The notes below the pieces were generated by a model that saw only the letters and a program-made list of their open reading frames with translations, did no database searches and had not been told where the DNA came from. This document shows positions 43,725-51,731 of a stretch of 64,000 nucleotides of DNA, piece by piece; position 1 is the stretch's first letter; every line of letters begins with the position of its first letter. Source of the DNA: Bradyrhizobium sp. BTAi1. Its GTDB lineage: Bacteria; Pseudomonadota; Alphaproteobacteria; Rhizobiales; Xanthobacteraceae. Location of the stretch: the NCBI RefSeq assembly GCF_000015165.1, contig NC_009485.1:3739501-3803500 (forward strand). Reading direction: 5' to 3'. The position numbers were made by a program, and so were the translations under genes.

Positions 43725-45329
43725 ATGACAGCCCAGCCCGACACCCCCGCCAGCGCCGCCACTGAGACCTCCGTGGCCGCGCTCCACGACAAGATCCTGA
43801 TTGTCGATTTCGGCAGCCAGGTCACGCAGCTGATCGCGCGCCGGGTGCGCGAGGACGGCGTGTATTGCGAGATCGTGCCGTTCCAGAAGGCGGAGGCCGC
43901 CTTCCGGCAGATGCAGCCCAAGGCCGTGATCCTGTCCGGCGGCCCGGAATCGGTCCACGAGGCCGGCTCCCCGCGCGCCCCGCAGCTGATCTTCGACTCG
44001 GGCGTCCCGGTGATGGGCATCTGCTACGGCCAGATGACGATGGCCGCCCAGCTCGGCGGCACCGTCGAGGGCGGCCACCACCGCGAGTTCGGCCGCGCCG
44101 ACGTCGAGGTCAAGACATCGAGCCGCCTGTTCGATGGCGTCTGGCAACCGGGCGAGCAGCACCAGGTGTGGATGAGCCATGGCGACCGCATCACCCAGAT
44201 GCCGCCGGGCTTCTCGGTGGCCGGTGTCTCGCCGAACGCGCCCTTCGCCGTGATCCAGGACGAGACGCGCAAATATTACGGCCTGATGTTCCACCCCGAA
44301 GTGGTGCACACGCCTGATGGCGCCAAGCTGATCCGCAACTTCGTGCGCAACATCGCCGGCCTCGGCGGCGACTGGACCATGCACGCCTTCCGCGCCGAGG
44401 AGATCAAGAAGATCCGCGCCCAGGTCGGCAAGGGCAAGGTGATCTGTGGCCTCTCCGGCGGCGTCGATTCCGCCGTTGCCGCGGTGCTGATCCACGAGGC
44501 GATCGGCGACCAGCTCACCTGCGTGTTCGTCGATCACGGCCTGCTCAGGCTCAACGAGGCCGAGACCGTCGTCGACCTGTTCCGGCACCACTACAACATT
44601 CCGCTGGTGCATGTGGACGCCTCAAAACTCTTCCTCGGCGAGCTCGCCGGGGTCACCGACCCGGAGCAGAAGCGCAAGACCATCGGACGACTCTTCATCG
44701 ACGTGTTCGAGGCCGAGGCCAAGAAGATCGGCGGCGCCGATTTCCTGGCGCAGGGCACGCTCTATCCCGACGTGATCGAGAGCGTCTCCTTCACCGGCGG
44801 CCCCTCGGTGACGATCAAGTCGCACCACAATGTCGGCGGCCTGCCGGCGCGCATGAACATGAAGCTGGTCGAGCCGTTGCGCGAATTGTTCAAGGACGAG
44901 GTCCGCGTGCTCGGCCGCGAGCTCGGCCTGCCCGACGTCTTCGTCGGCCGCCACCCGTTCCCGGGCCCGGGCCTCGCCATCCGCTGCCCCGGCGAGATCA
45001 CGGTCGACAAGCTCGACATCCTGCGCAAAGCCGACGCCATCTACATCGACGAGATCCGCAAGGCCGGCCTCTACGACACCATCTGGCAGGCTTTTGCCGT
45101 GCTGCTCCCCGTCAAGACCGTCGGCGTCATGGGCGACGGCCGCACCTACGACTACGTCGTCGGCCTGCGCGCGGTCACGTCAACCGACGGAATGACGGCG
45201 GACTTCTATCCGTTCGACATGAAGTTCTTAGGCAACACGGCGACGCGCATCATCAACGAGGTGAAGGGCGTGAATAGGGTGGTGTATGATGTGACGAGCA
45301 AGCCGCCGGGGACGATTGAGTGGGAGTAG
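43725..45329 (+). CDS. guaA: GMP synthase (glutamine-hydrolysing)
   Basis: A 534-residue enzyme that aminates XMP to GMP. The N-terminal class I glutamine amidotransferase domain has nucleophile C100 (GICYGQM) and the H190-P-E192 pair. The ATP pyrophosphatase domain has the P-loop SGGVDS (244-249). The C-terminal dimerisation domain ends RVVYDVTSKPPGTIEWE, the standard GuaA terminus, so the gene is intact. guaA 3' ends are recurrent integration sites for genomic islands, and atypical DNA begins about 550 bp downstream here. Confidence 0.97.
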   Translation: MTAQPDTPASAATETSVAALHDKILIVDFGSQVTQLIARRVREDGVYCEIVPFQKAEAAFRQMQPKAVILSGGPESVHEAGSPRAPQLIFDSGVPVMGICYGQMTMAAQLGGTVEGGHHREFGRADVEVKTSSRLFDGVWQPGEQHQVWMSHGDRITQMPPGFSVAGVSPNAPFAVIQDETRKYYGLMFHPEVVHTPDGAKLIRNFVRNIAGLGGDWTMHAFRAEEIKKIRAQVGKGKVICGLSGGVDSAVAAVLIHEAIGDQLTCVFVDHGLLRLNEAETVVDLFRHHYNIPLVHVDASKLFLGELAGVTDPEQKRKTIGRLFIDVFEAEAKKIGGADFLAQGTLYPDVIESVSFTGGPSVTIKSHHNVGGLPARMNMKLVEPLRELFKDEVRVLGRELGLPDVFVGRHPFPGPGLAIRCPGEITVDKLDILRKADAIYIDEIRKAGLYDTIWQAFAVLLPVKTVGVMGDGRTYDYVVGLRAVTSTDGMTADFYPFDMKFLGNTATRIINEVKGVNRVVYDVTSKPPGTIEWE

Positions 45330-45340
45330 GGTAGGCCGTC

Positions 45341-45850
45341 ATGAGCGGGATATCGCGACGCCATCTGTTGGCCATCCTCAGTGGCGCCGTTATCCCGGCC
45401 CCGGCCTTCGCCGGCCGCGTGTTCGCCCCGGCCGAGCATTTCTTCTCGGTCGAATTTCCGACGCCGCCGGAGGAAAAGTCGAGCGGCCTGCTTGGACTTT
45501 CGTCGACGACGTTTCTCGCCAAGGACGGCAACAAGGCCTTCGCCGTTTTCCATGCGTCCTGGCCGATCCAAGGCAAGCCGGCCCTGATGATGCAGTCCAT
45601 GCTCGACGGACTGGTGGAGCGCGTATCGGGCGAATTCCTCTCGATCGACAAGACCGAGTTCAAGTCGGCGAGCGGCGCCATGCTCCCCGCCAAGCGCTTC
45701 ACCTTCAGCAGCGACAAGGTCTGGGGAGGCGGCCTGACGACGGTCTCCGGACCGCACACCTTCCTCGTGCAGGTCATGAAGCGCAAGCCGCTAGAGGGCT
45801 GGGACGCGGCCGACCGGAAGTTCATGGCGTCGTTTAAGGTGCTGATCTGA
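45341..45850 (+). CDS. Exported hypothetical protein
   Basis: A 169-residue protein beginning MSGISRRHLLAILSGAVIPA with cleavage likely after AFA. The twin arginine followed by HLL is compatible with Tat export. The mature part has strands such as FFSVEFPTPPEEKSS, FAVFHASWP and AKRFTFSSDKVWGGGLTT and no cysteine. It resembles small uncharacterised exported proteins of rhizobia; no function can be given. It lies 11 bp after guaA and may be read from the same transcript. Confidence 0.7.
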   Translation: MSGISRRHLLAILSGAVIPAPAFAGRVFAPAEHFFSVEFPTPPEEKSSGLLGLSSTTFLAKDGNKAFAVFHASWPIQGKPALMMQSMLDGLVERVSGEFLSIDKTEFKSASGAMLPAKRFTFSSDKVWGGGLTTVSGPHTFLVQVMKRKPLEGWDAADRKFMASFKVLI

Positions 45851-45874
45851 CTGCGCCCGGGTTCTTGTAGTCTT

Positions 45875-46217
45875 GTGCGCCGTAATGCCGAACTCGGCGA
45901 ACATGCCGAGGAAGCATTCGCCGCCAGCGGTGCTCATGTCGATGGGCTGCTCAGCTGCCGTAGGGATGCGCCACGGGTCTTGACCGCGCGCGATGTCCTG
46001 AAGGTTACCGATGCTGAGGACCAAGCAGTCGGTGCGGGTTACCATGAGCACGTCGCCCGTTGAGGAAGTCAAAGACGTTGCGCAACTCCTCGCCGCCTTT
46101 AACGCCGCTGCGCTTCTCAGAGCGAATCTGATCAGAACCCCGCGAGCGCAAGGCGTTCTCTTGGACATCCAGGATGTGATCGGTGTGCTTACGCGGGCAT
46201 ATCCGATCACAATCATA
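45875..46217 (-). pseudogene. Decayed serine recombinase (resolvase/invertase) remnant
   Basis: On the minus strand a frame opens IVIGYARVSTPITSWMSKRT, which is clearly derived from the resolvase N-terminus (IGYARVST, catalytic Ser). Later segments GDVLMVTRTDCL, SIGNLQDIARGQDP, TEQPID-like AEQPIDMSTAGGECFLGM and FAEFGI align in order with the catalytic domain. Between them are deletions, lost arginines and truncation (no DNA-binding domain). The frame is continuous only because the changes kept it open. It is a dead mobile-element gene at the left edge of the accessory region. Confidence 0.75.
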
Positions 46218-46368
46218 TCAGCATCTTGTCTCATTAGACATTGAAATAATTGGCAATTTGTCAATCCTAATAAGAAGGCTCTCGTGTCTCAGGCGAACGT
46301 CTCGCGATGGTAGACCCTACCGAGGCGATCGGGTACCTGTGCAACGTGGGGATGGTGAGTTCCAACCG

Positions 46369-46396
46369 TTGACACCTTTGCGAACCGTCGTATTTT
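46369..46396 (+). promoter_or_regulatory. Sigma-70-type promoter of the winged-helix/HEPN operon
   Basis: A consensus -35 TTGACA (46369-46374), 16-bp spacer and -10 TATTTT (46391-46396), about 34 bp before the first ATG. The surrounding DNA is AT-rich compared with the chromosome. The remaining gap from 46218 shows nothing else I can support. Confidence 0.6.
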
Positions 46397-46429
46397 TGTA
46401 TTGGTTTATTCGTTTATAGGACCGTGTCG

Positions 46430-47146
46430 ATGGCATTGAAGGACTTGGTCGCCTCCAAGGCTTCCCTGAAGGAGGCTGACATCGAGGCAATCGTCTCAGA
46501 TTACGTGCGGTACGACGAAGACGAGAAGGAAATCGCCTTCACTCCGAGCGGAACCGCCTTGGCGGCGCGAAAGAAGGTGCTGGTCTACTTGGTGGCATTG
46601 CAGGGCTGGCCCTTCATTTCGGCAGGTGTGCCCACGGATGCTACGCCCACTCAAATCGCGGACCACCTCGGAATGCCCGGAGGAACGGTGCGGCCGATAC
46701 TTATTGACTTGCGAGAACGTAACCTTATCGCGGGCAAGGACGGCCGCTACTCTGTGCGTGCTGCAAGCCTTCATGCGGTCAAGGCTGAATTGAACGGCGA
46801 AGGTGTTGCGCGGGCACCGAGAGCAAGACGTGCTGCCAAGCCGGCTGGGGCTGAGCCGAAGTCAAGCCGGGTCGATCAGCGTCGTCGCCGTGCGAATGGC
46901 GGGACCAAAGCGAGCGGAAAGAGCGGAAGCCAGCAAGCTCGGTTCGACGGCTGGATTGAGGCTGGCTTCTTCGCCGAGCCGCGGACGCTTGGAGATGTGC
47001 AAAAAAAGTTTCGTCAATCAGGGGTCATCATCGCGCGCACCAGCATCCCGCAGCTTTTGTTAAAGGCTGTACGGGGTGATCGTCTGACGCGCTCAGAGGC
47101 GGAGGTGGACGGAAAGAGCGTCTGGGTCTACACGCAGGCAAAATGA
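46430..47146 (+). CDS. Winged-helix protein, first gene of a HEPN-containing cassette
   Basis: A 238-residue protein. Residues about 40-115 form a winged helix (KVLVYLVALQGWPFI, TPTQIADHLGMPGGTVRPIL, DLRERNLIAGKDGRYSV). A basic linker rich in Arg, Ala and Lys follows (residues 125-165). The C-terminal 70 residues look like a second helical DNA- or RNA-binding unit: WIEAGFFAEPRTLGDVQKKF, TSIPQLLLKAVRGDRLTRSE, GKSVWVYTQ. ATG 46430 is preferred to GTG 46424 because of AGGA spacing. Seven bases separate it from the next gene. I do not recognise a named family. As the promoter-proximal gene it may be the regulator or the DNA-targeting part of the cassette. Confidence 0.75.
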   Translation: MALKDLVASKASLKEADIEAIVSDYVRYDEDEKEIAFTPSGTALAARKKVLVYLVALQGWPFISAGVPTDATPTQIADHLGMPGGTVRPILIDLRERNLIAGKDGRYSVRAASLHAVKAELNGEGVARAPRARRAAKPAGAEPKSSRVDQRRRRANGGTKASGKSGSQQARFDGWIEAGFFAEPRTLGDVQKKFRQSGVIIARTSIPQLLLKAVRGDRLTRSEAEVDGKSVWVYTQAK

Positions 47147-47153
47147 AATACGC

Positions 47154-47945
47154 ATGAGAGATTTGATCCTTAGAAATCTAGCGGCAGCCATTGAGCCGAA
47201 GTTGCTCGCGGACTTGCTGACCAACTACGAGAACCTCGTTGCCCGCGCTCAACGAGGCGACTTGGATGGGGCACTCGCAGCCAGCGGCAAGTTCGTAGAA
47301 CACACCCTCCGCACCGTCGAATTCATCCGGTCTGGAACTGCTCCACCGGAAATCAAGTCTGCACTGCAAACGGTCAAGGACATCGAGAAGGACGGCGCGC
47401 TACCGGAAGGCTTGCGATTGCTCGTCCCGCGCATTGCACATTCTATGATCTACGACGTTCGCAGTAAGCGAGGCGCAATCCACGTCAAAGAAGTCGATCC
47501 GCGAGCGATTGACGTAGCCCTGAGCGTTCAAGCGGCCTCTTGGGTGGTCGCGGAGCTACTTCGACAGTTTCACTCCGATGATGAGGCATCGGTGAACCTC
47601 GCATTGCAGAATTTGATGCGCCCACACATCCCGTTCATCGAGCAGTTTGGGGACGAGTTTGTCGTAACGCGGAAGGTGTCGGCGGATTGCGAACTCCTTC
47701 TCTTGCTCGCTCGTGTCGGTCCAGTTGGCCTCGATAGAACGGCGTTGGGCCAAGCCGCAAAGTTACCGCCACCAACAGTTACCCGGACGCTAACGCGGCT
47801 TGAGGATGCTCGCCACATTCACAAGGCCCGTGATGGCAACTATCACATCACGGGTCCGGGAGAACAACACCTTCATTCGTTGATCAACGGAAGTGATAAG
47901 CCTCGATCCGTGAGATCGCGAAAGAGACGAGGGGTACGAAAATGA
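47154..47945 (+). CDS. HEPN-like domain protein with C-terminal winged helix
   Basis: A 263-residue protein. Residues 1-150 are helical (NYENLVARAQRGDLDGALAA, FVEHTLRTVEFIRSG) and contain YDVRSKRGAIH, in which R103 and H110 fit the Rx4-6H pattern of HEPN ribonucleases; many relatives I recall read RNKRGxxH there, so R-S is slightly atypical. WVVAELLRQFH follows as expected for that fold. Residues 180-250 are a winged helix (LGQAAKLPPPTVTRTLTRLE, ARHIHKARDGNYHIT). The tail is very basic (RSRKRRGVRK). The stop overlaps the next ATG (ATGA). Probably part of a nuclease/regulator defence or toxin cassette; HEPN assignment is by motif only. Confidence 0.7.
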   Translation: MRDLILRNLAAAIEPKLLADLLTNYENLVARAQRGDLDGALAASGKFVEHTLRTVEFIRSGTAPPEIKSALQTVKDIEKDGALPEGLRLLVPRIAHSMIYDVRSKRGAIHVKEVDPRAIDVALSVQAASWVVAELLRQFHSDDEASVNLALQNLMRPHIPFIEQFGDEFVVTRKVSADCELLLLLARVGPVGLDRTALGQAAKLPPPTVTRTLTRLEDARHIHKARDGNYHITGPGEQHLHSLINGSDKPRSVRSRKRRGVRK

Positions 47946-48712
47946 TCCGGCGTCGCGCAAAAATTGCAGTGCAGACCATTCCCTCGTCCATCAAGAAGCT
48001 CGAGCGGCGGCTTGCGGAACTTCCCGAGATTGATGAGGCTGAAGTCGAAACAATAGACTGGTACAACGAGGCGCAACGCATAGCGGTTGCCATAAGCGCC
48101 ACGATGGATGACGTTTTTGGTCAGGGAACAATAGAAGCCCACGATTTTTCTGTCGATGAGGCTTGGTTCGTTCTGACGTACCCTGCGAAGCACTCGGACA
48201 ACGTGGCTGAGTTCAAGCGCGGAACGGCGCGGGCACGAAACGCTATAAGGGACGCCATCAAACGGCTGCAAGAACTTGAAAGCGACGCAGAGCACGAGGC
48301 GGAAGCCCGCCACCTGCGCGCTTACGAAGGTCTTGATCTGCACCCGGAAATCGCGCGCGCAGCAAGCCAACTCTATCTGGATGGGCATTACGCGAATGCG
48401 ATAGAGGATGCGGTGAAAGCTCTCAACGCTTTCGTGCGGTTGAGGAGCGGGGTGGACGACAGAGATGGCAACGAACTCATGGAGTACGTCTTCAGCGTCA
48501 AGAACCCGGTGTTGGCGTTCAATGATTTGAAGAACGAGAGCGATAGGAACGAGCAAAAAGGCTTCATGGGAATGTTATCCGGAGCGGTTTCTGGCCTTCG
48601 GAACCCGCGGGCTCACCGGCTGATGAAGGACGATCCAGAACGTGCCTTGGAATTCATTGCTTTCGTCAGCCTCCTAGCGAAGTTGGTCGACGGCGCGCGG
48701 CGCCTGCAATGA
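47942..48712 (+). CDS. TIGR02391 (Ymh) family protein with HEPN-type motif
   Basis: A 256-residue protein. The C-terminal half matches the TIGR02391/Hypoth_Ymh family pattern: LHPEIARAASQLYLDGHYAN, AIEDAVKALNAFVRLRSGV, LMEYVFSVKNPVLAFND, GFMGMLSGAVSGLRNPRAH, DDPERALEFIAFVSLLAKLV. RNPRAH (R220 to H225) is exactly the RNxxxH form of the HEPN ribonuclease active site. The N-terminal half is charged and helical (about residues 1-120), perhaps for partner binding. Genes of this family are often in mobile islands next to restriction or abortive-infection systems. It is the last gene of the three-gene operon, joined to its neighbour by ATGA. RNase activity is inference. Confidence 0.82.
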   Translation: MIRRRAKIAVQTIPSSIKKLERRLAELPEIDEAEVETIDWYNEAQRIAVAISATMDDVFGQGTIEAHDFSVDEAWFVLTYPAKHSDNVAEFKRGTARARNAIRDAIKRLQELESDAEHEAEARHLRAYEGLDLHPEIARAASQLYLDGHYANAIEDAVKALNAFVRLRSGVDDRDGNELMEYVFSVKNPVLAFNDLKNESDRNEQKGFMGMLSGAVSGLRNPRAHRLMKDDPERALEFIAFVSLLAKLVDGARRLQ

Positions 48713-48872
48713 AGTCTGCTGGTGGTTGCAGAATGCGGTACGAGCCACGGGGCGGTGACGGCGACTTGTTTTTGTTTTCAATGCAGAAGAGCGGCGACGG
48801 TCGCCTCGCTCCTGGCGCGCCATTCAAGCCGTATAGTTAGATAGACTGTTTTTCAGCCGGGATCACGCCTGT
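48713..48872. other. Gap between HEPN cassette and structured repeat
   Basis: No supported gene, and no clear terminator hairpin with a T-run after the Ymh-family stop. Confidence 0.4.
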
Positions 48873-49329
48873 GCACGACGGGCAACCCTTGCACACCCCG
48901 CATGCATCAACTGCCCGTCGTGCCAGTTTGTCGCGCACGTCTCCCTTGCCACGTCGGGCAAATCACCTCCACATATCAGCGCATCCCGGCTCGCTGAAGA
49001 GGGACGTTTCGCGATCGTCACGAGCGTCGAGCCGGGGAGGCGACGGGCGTGTTGCTCTGCAGCCGGGTGTTACAGCCCGCGCCGACGAACGGAGCGAGGC
49101 GACGGCGAAATGGTGTGGTCCTGGCATCGCGGTGCTGATGCCAAGCCGGTGGTGATGATGATCCGCTGGCGACGGGGGCAAGACAGCCGATCCCCGGGGA
49201 GAGCGCCTATAACCCGAAAAACCGTCGCGCAGGGAAGGCCGGATATTGGGCTGAACCTGTGGTTCTACCGCGTGCTTATTTGCTGCACGCGGACCGCGGG
49301 TATCAGTCGATACCCGGCCTTCCCTGCGC
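48873..49329. repeat. Large structured dispersed element with two strong hairpins
   Basis: Near its left end, GCACGACGGGCA (48873-48884) and TGCCCGTCGTGC (48912-48923) form a perfect 12-bp stem with a 27-base loop. At its right end, GCGCAGGGAAGGCCGG (49227-49242) and CCGGCCTTCCCTGCGC (49314-49329) form a perfect 16-bp stem enclosing a smaller hairpin CCGCGTGC/GCACGCGG (49268-49292). From memory, closely related sequences recur in many Bradyrhizobium genomes. Overlapping open frames in all directions have no ribosome-binding sites and are not called as genes. It may be an RNA or a non-autonomous mobile element. Confidence 0.6.
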
Positions 49330-49638
49330 CTCTTCATCAAGGGAGAGGTTCTCTCGGGACGACAACTCGGGCGGAGTCCGCCGCGAGACACCGCAGCCAT
49401 GCCCGCTGTTTGAAGCGTATAATAGACGTCGTGCGATGCCGCGCAGCAAACGGGCGGGGCATGGTGATCTGCGGCCTGTCACCAACCCATCTGCTGCGTT
49501 TGCCGCTCTGCTCCAAAGTGATCTGCCGCGGCGGTGAAGCATGCCCGAGCCCGACCCGTCGAGGATCGCGGGCCAATTCGTGCATTAGGGAGCGCAGATT
49601 GCTGCTTAAGCCATGATTCAAGTCGAGACGCAAAGAGC
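49330..49638. other. Non-coding remainder downstream of the structured element
   Basis: This 309-bp stretch has several overlapping short frames but none with convincing start or composition. It may contain degraded sequence. Confidence 0.4.
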
Positions 49639-49854
49639 ATGGCTGTTTCGTACAAACAACACCGGTCGATCCGATTTCGACTTGTTCTAGGTCGCGACGT
49701 AGAAGATCTCTATGTCACAGCGCCGCGCGTTGACTTGCGGCGGATGGCTGCGCAAATGAGATCAAACAGCACGGTGCACACGACTTGTATTCGCGATCAC
49801 ATCGCACATGTCGAAACAGGGTCAGTCGTCGCTCTCATCGGGGTAGGATGGTGA
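49639..49854 (+). CDS. Possible small protein, unknown
   Basis: A 71-residue frame (MAVSYKQHRSIRFRLVLGRD ... SVVALIGVGW), weak ribosome-binding site, whose stop overlaps the start of the next gene within ATGGTGA. The overlap suggests translational coupling with two further unknown genes. No recognisable domain. Confidence 0.4.
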   Translation: MAVSYKQHRSIRFRLVLGRDVEDLYVTAPRVDLRRMAAQMRSNSTVHTTCIRDHIAHVETGSVVALIGVGW

Positions 49855-50360
49855 ATTCGGATAACGCTATCAAAAGTGAGGCCGACGGCCTCATGACTGT
49901 CGACATCAGCGGGCGATTGCTCATCTGGGGGGTCCGCGTCGTCGCTCATTCGCGACGTCTCGGACGAGCGAGCGTAGGCGATCTGCGTCAGGTCTATGAG
50001 CAGTTCAAGGTGGCAGACGCCGTGCATTCGCTTGAGGCGATGCTCGACGTGTTCGCGCGCACGGCCCATGCTCCAGTTGAGCTTCACGCCTCCGGCTGCC
50101 GGTGTGTGTCGCTGAGCGAATGCCGGTTGCTGCAAGCCGTAGCCGCTGTCCAGTACGGCTGCTTTGACATCGCTCGGAGGCGCTTCGAACAGTGGCTTCC
50201 GCCGTCTGCTGCTAGTTGGATCATGGGGCCGGCCTGCGGGTTTGGACGGATTTTCGCCAATGCCGGGTTGATGCTTCCTATTCACGATGCAGACGACACC
50301 GAACGGCAAGCCACGATGGTCATGCGAAGTTGGCAGGTCGGATCACTCACTTTGCACTAG
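49848..50360 (+). CDS. Hypothetical protein in the accessory region
   Basis: A 170-residue protein, mostly helical by appearance (SVGDLRQVYEQFKVADAVHS, LEAMLDVFARTAHAPVEL), with a cysteine/aromatic middle (GCRCVSLSECRLLQAVAAVQ) and a final hydrophobic GPACGFGRIFANAGLMLPI. GTG 49851 is an alternative start. Its stop (TAG) lies in the ribosome-binding site of the following gene, so the two are likely cotranscribed. No family recognised. Confidence 0.55.
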   Translation: MVNSDNAIKSEADGLMTVDISGRLLIWGVRVVAHSRRLGRASVGDLRQVYEQFKVADAVHSLEAMLDVFARTAHAPVELHASGCRCVSLSECRLLQAVAAVQYGCFDIARRRFEQWLPPSAASWIMGPACGFGRIFANAGLMLPIHDADDTERQATMVMRSWQVGSLTLH

Positions 50361-50368
50361 GACCGCTC

Positions 50369-50875
50369 ATGACGGCCTTTCAACGACCTCGGGATCTGCT
50401 TGGCGCCACACATGTCGATGAGTGTGCCGCCACATGCGGGTTTGCGAGATACGAAAGATGGAGGCGCTCAGGCGATTGTGGCCGTGAGGACTGGAAGGCG
50501 GTCGTCCTGTCTGTGTTGCGGTCGATTGCGGCGGGCTATGCGACCGGCCATGTGGATTGCTGGGACGCGGCTTTTGATGTCGCCGAGCGGGAGCTGGGCG
50601 GTGAGCGCGCGCCGCTCGTTGTTGCCCATGTGGCGGCGCTCGTCCGACGGATCCGAAGGCATCGTGATCTCGTCTGTCTGCCATCATCATGCAATCGCCT
50701 CTCGGCTGACGAGAGATCCATTTTGACGGTGATCGTTGGCGGACAGGACGACGCCCAGCTGCAACAAGCCGGTGCTCACCTTGGCCTGGATTGGCGAGGG
50801 ATGTCGGCGGTGGCGATGGCGATCCGATCGGCTGCGAATGCCGATCCGGTCGTTACGCTGTCGGCCGGCGAGTGA
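50369..50875 (+). CDS. Hypothetical protein in the accessory region
   Basis: A 168-residue protein starting at ATG 50369 behind TAGGA. Helical segments include REDWKAVVLSVLRSIAAGYA and APLVVAHVAALVRRIRRHRD; two cysteines occur early (DECAATCGFARY). The second half has DERSILTVIVGGQDDAQLQQ. It is paired with the preceding unknown gene. No function can be proposed. Confidence 0.55.
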   Translation: MTAFQRPRDLLGATHVDECAATCGFARYERWRRSGDCGREDWKAVVLSVLRSIAAGYATGHVDCWDAAFDVAERELGGERAPLVVAHVAALVRRIRRHRDLVCLPSSCNRLSADERSILTVIVGGQDDAQLQQAGAHLGLDWRGMSAVAMAIRSAANADPVVTLSAGE

Positions 50876-51154
50876 TCTCCATGCTGCGTTTGCAAGGTTG
50901 GCCCCCAGGTGGCCCGTTCAAGACAAGAGCCAATGCAACAGCGGGGCGGCAGGACTGTCGGCGCTCAGCTCAGCGGCGCTGGTCAGCTGCGTTGCCCGGA
51001 TGAATGGCGGGACGTGGTTCCCGTCCTGAGCCGAAGACGCCGCCGCTCGTCAGCCCGGGGAGCCTGTGGCGCATCGAGATCGGCATAATCGTCCTTTCCG
51101 AGATGGAACGTGACGCCACCAAGAGCCTTGTTCTTCCGAGATTGGGAGGTTGGC

Positions 51155-51685
51155 ATGCGAAAGTCATCTATCAGGATCCTCATCATCAGCCTTCTGGCGG
51201 CCGCTTCGGTGCACGCCTCTCGGGCCCAAGGTGGCGGTGGGGCGGCGGGGGCCGGCGCAGGTTCGGGATCGGCTGCGGCGGGAACAGGGGCCGGTCAAAG
51301 CGTTGGCGGCGGCCCTCCCGCCGGCCAGATAGGCGGAGGGCCGCCTGCTCCGAACACTGCTTCGGGTGCCAACGCCGCGCCCAAACGGGTCAGCCCTGAT
51401 CATCCAGCCGCCGGCCTGGAACATGCGCCGACCGTTGGCGGTGTGATCGGCGGAACCGCCGGCGTGCCGCCCAAGGGCAGCGAACCCGGTGGGACGGCTC
51501 CATCCACCTCGGGTCAGAGCGGTCCCTCGAACACGACGTCGGCTCAAGATGCGACGGCGGCAGCGACAAAGTCCGGCGGGGCTCAGCCGGAGATCGTGGA
51601 CAAGCCTGTGAAGCCGCGGCCCTGCAGCGTTTCAGCCCGCGAGACCGATGGTACGACAACCTGCATTGGCGTTCAGCCTCGCTAG
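51155..51685 (+). CDS. Exported Gly/Ala/Pro-rich protein
   Basis: A 176-residue protein starting at ATG 51155 with a GGGAGG ribosome-binding site. The signal peptide MRKSSIRILIISLLAAASVH is followed by a low-complexity region of Gly, Ala, Ser and Pro (GGGGAAGAGAGSGSAAAGTG). The C-terminus contains two cysteines (KPRPCSVSARETDGTTTCIG) that could form a disulfide. It looks like a surface-exposed or periplasmic flexible protein; no function assigned. The 279 bp before it (50876-51154) contain no gene I can support. Confidence 0.65.
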   Translation: MRKSSIRILIISLLAAASVHASRAQGGGGAAGAGAGSGSAAAGTGAGQSVGGGPPAGQIGGGPPAPNTASGANAAPKRVSPDHPAAGLEHAPTVGGVIGGTAGVPPKGSEPGGTAPSTSGQSGPSNTTSAQDATAAATKSGGAQPEIVDKPVKPRPCSVSARETDGTTTCIGVQPR

Positions 51686-51731
51686 CAGCTCGGAGAGGCC
51701 AGTACCCTTCCGCTCCGCCGCGGAAACGTGA

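Noticed and set aside
49110..49616. 168-codon open frame inside the structured element
   Set aside because: It crosses the perfect inverted repeats; open frames in several phases here suggest non-coding GC-rich DNA.
50983..51186. Minus-strand open frame upstream of the Gly-rich protein gene
   Set aside because: No start signal or recognised domain, and it overlaps the ribosome-binding site of the opposite gene.
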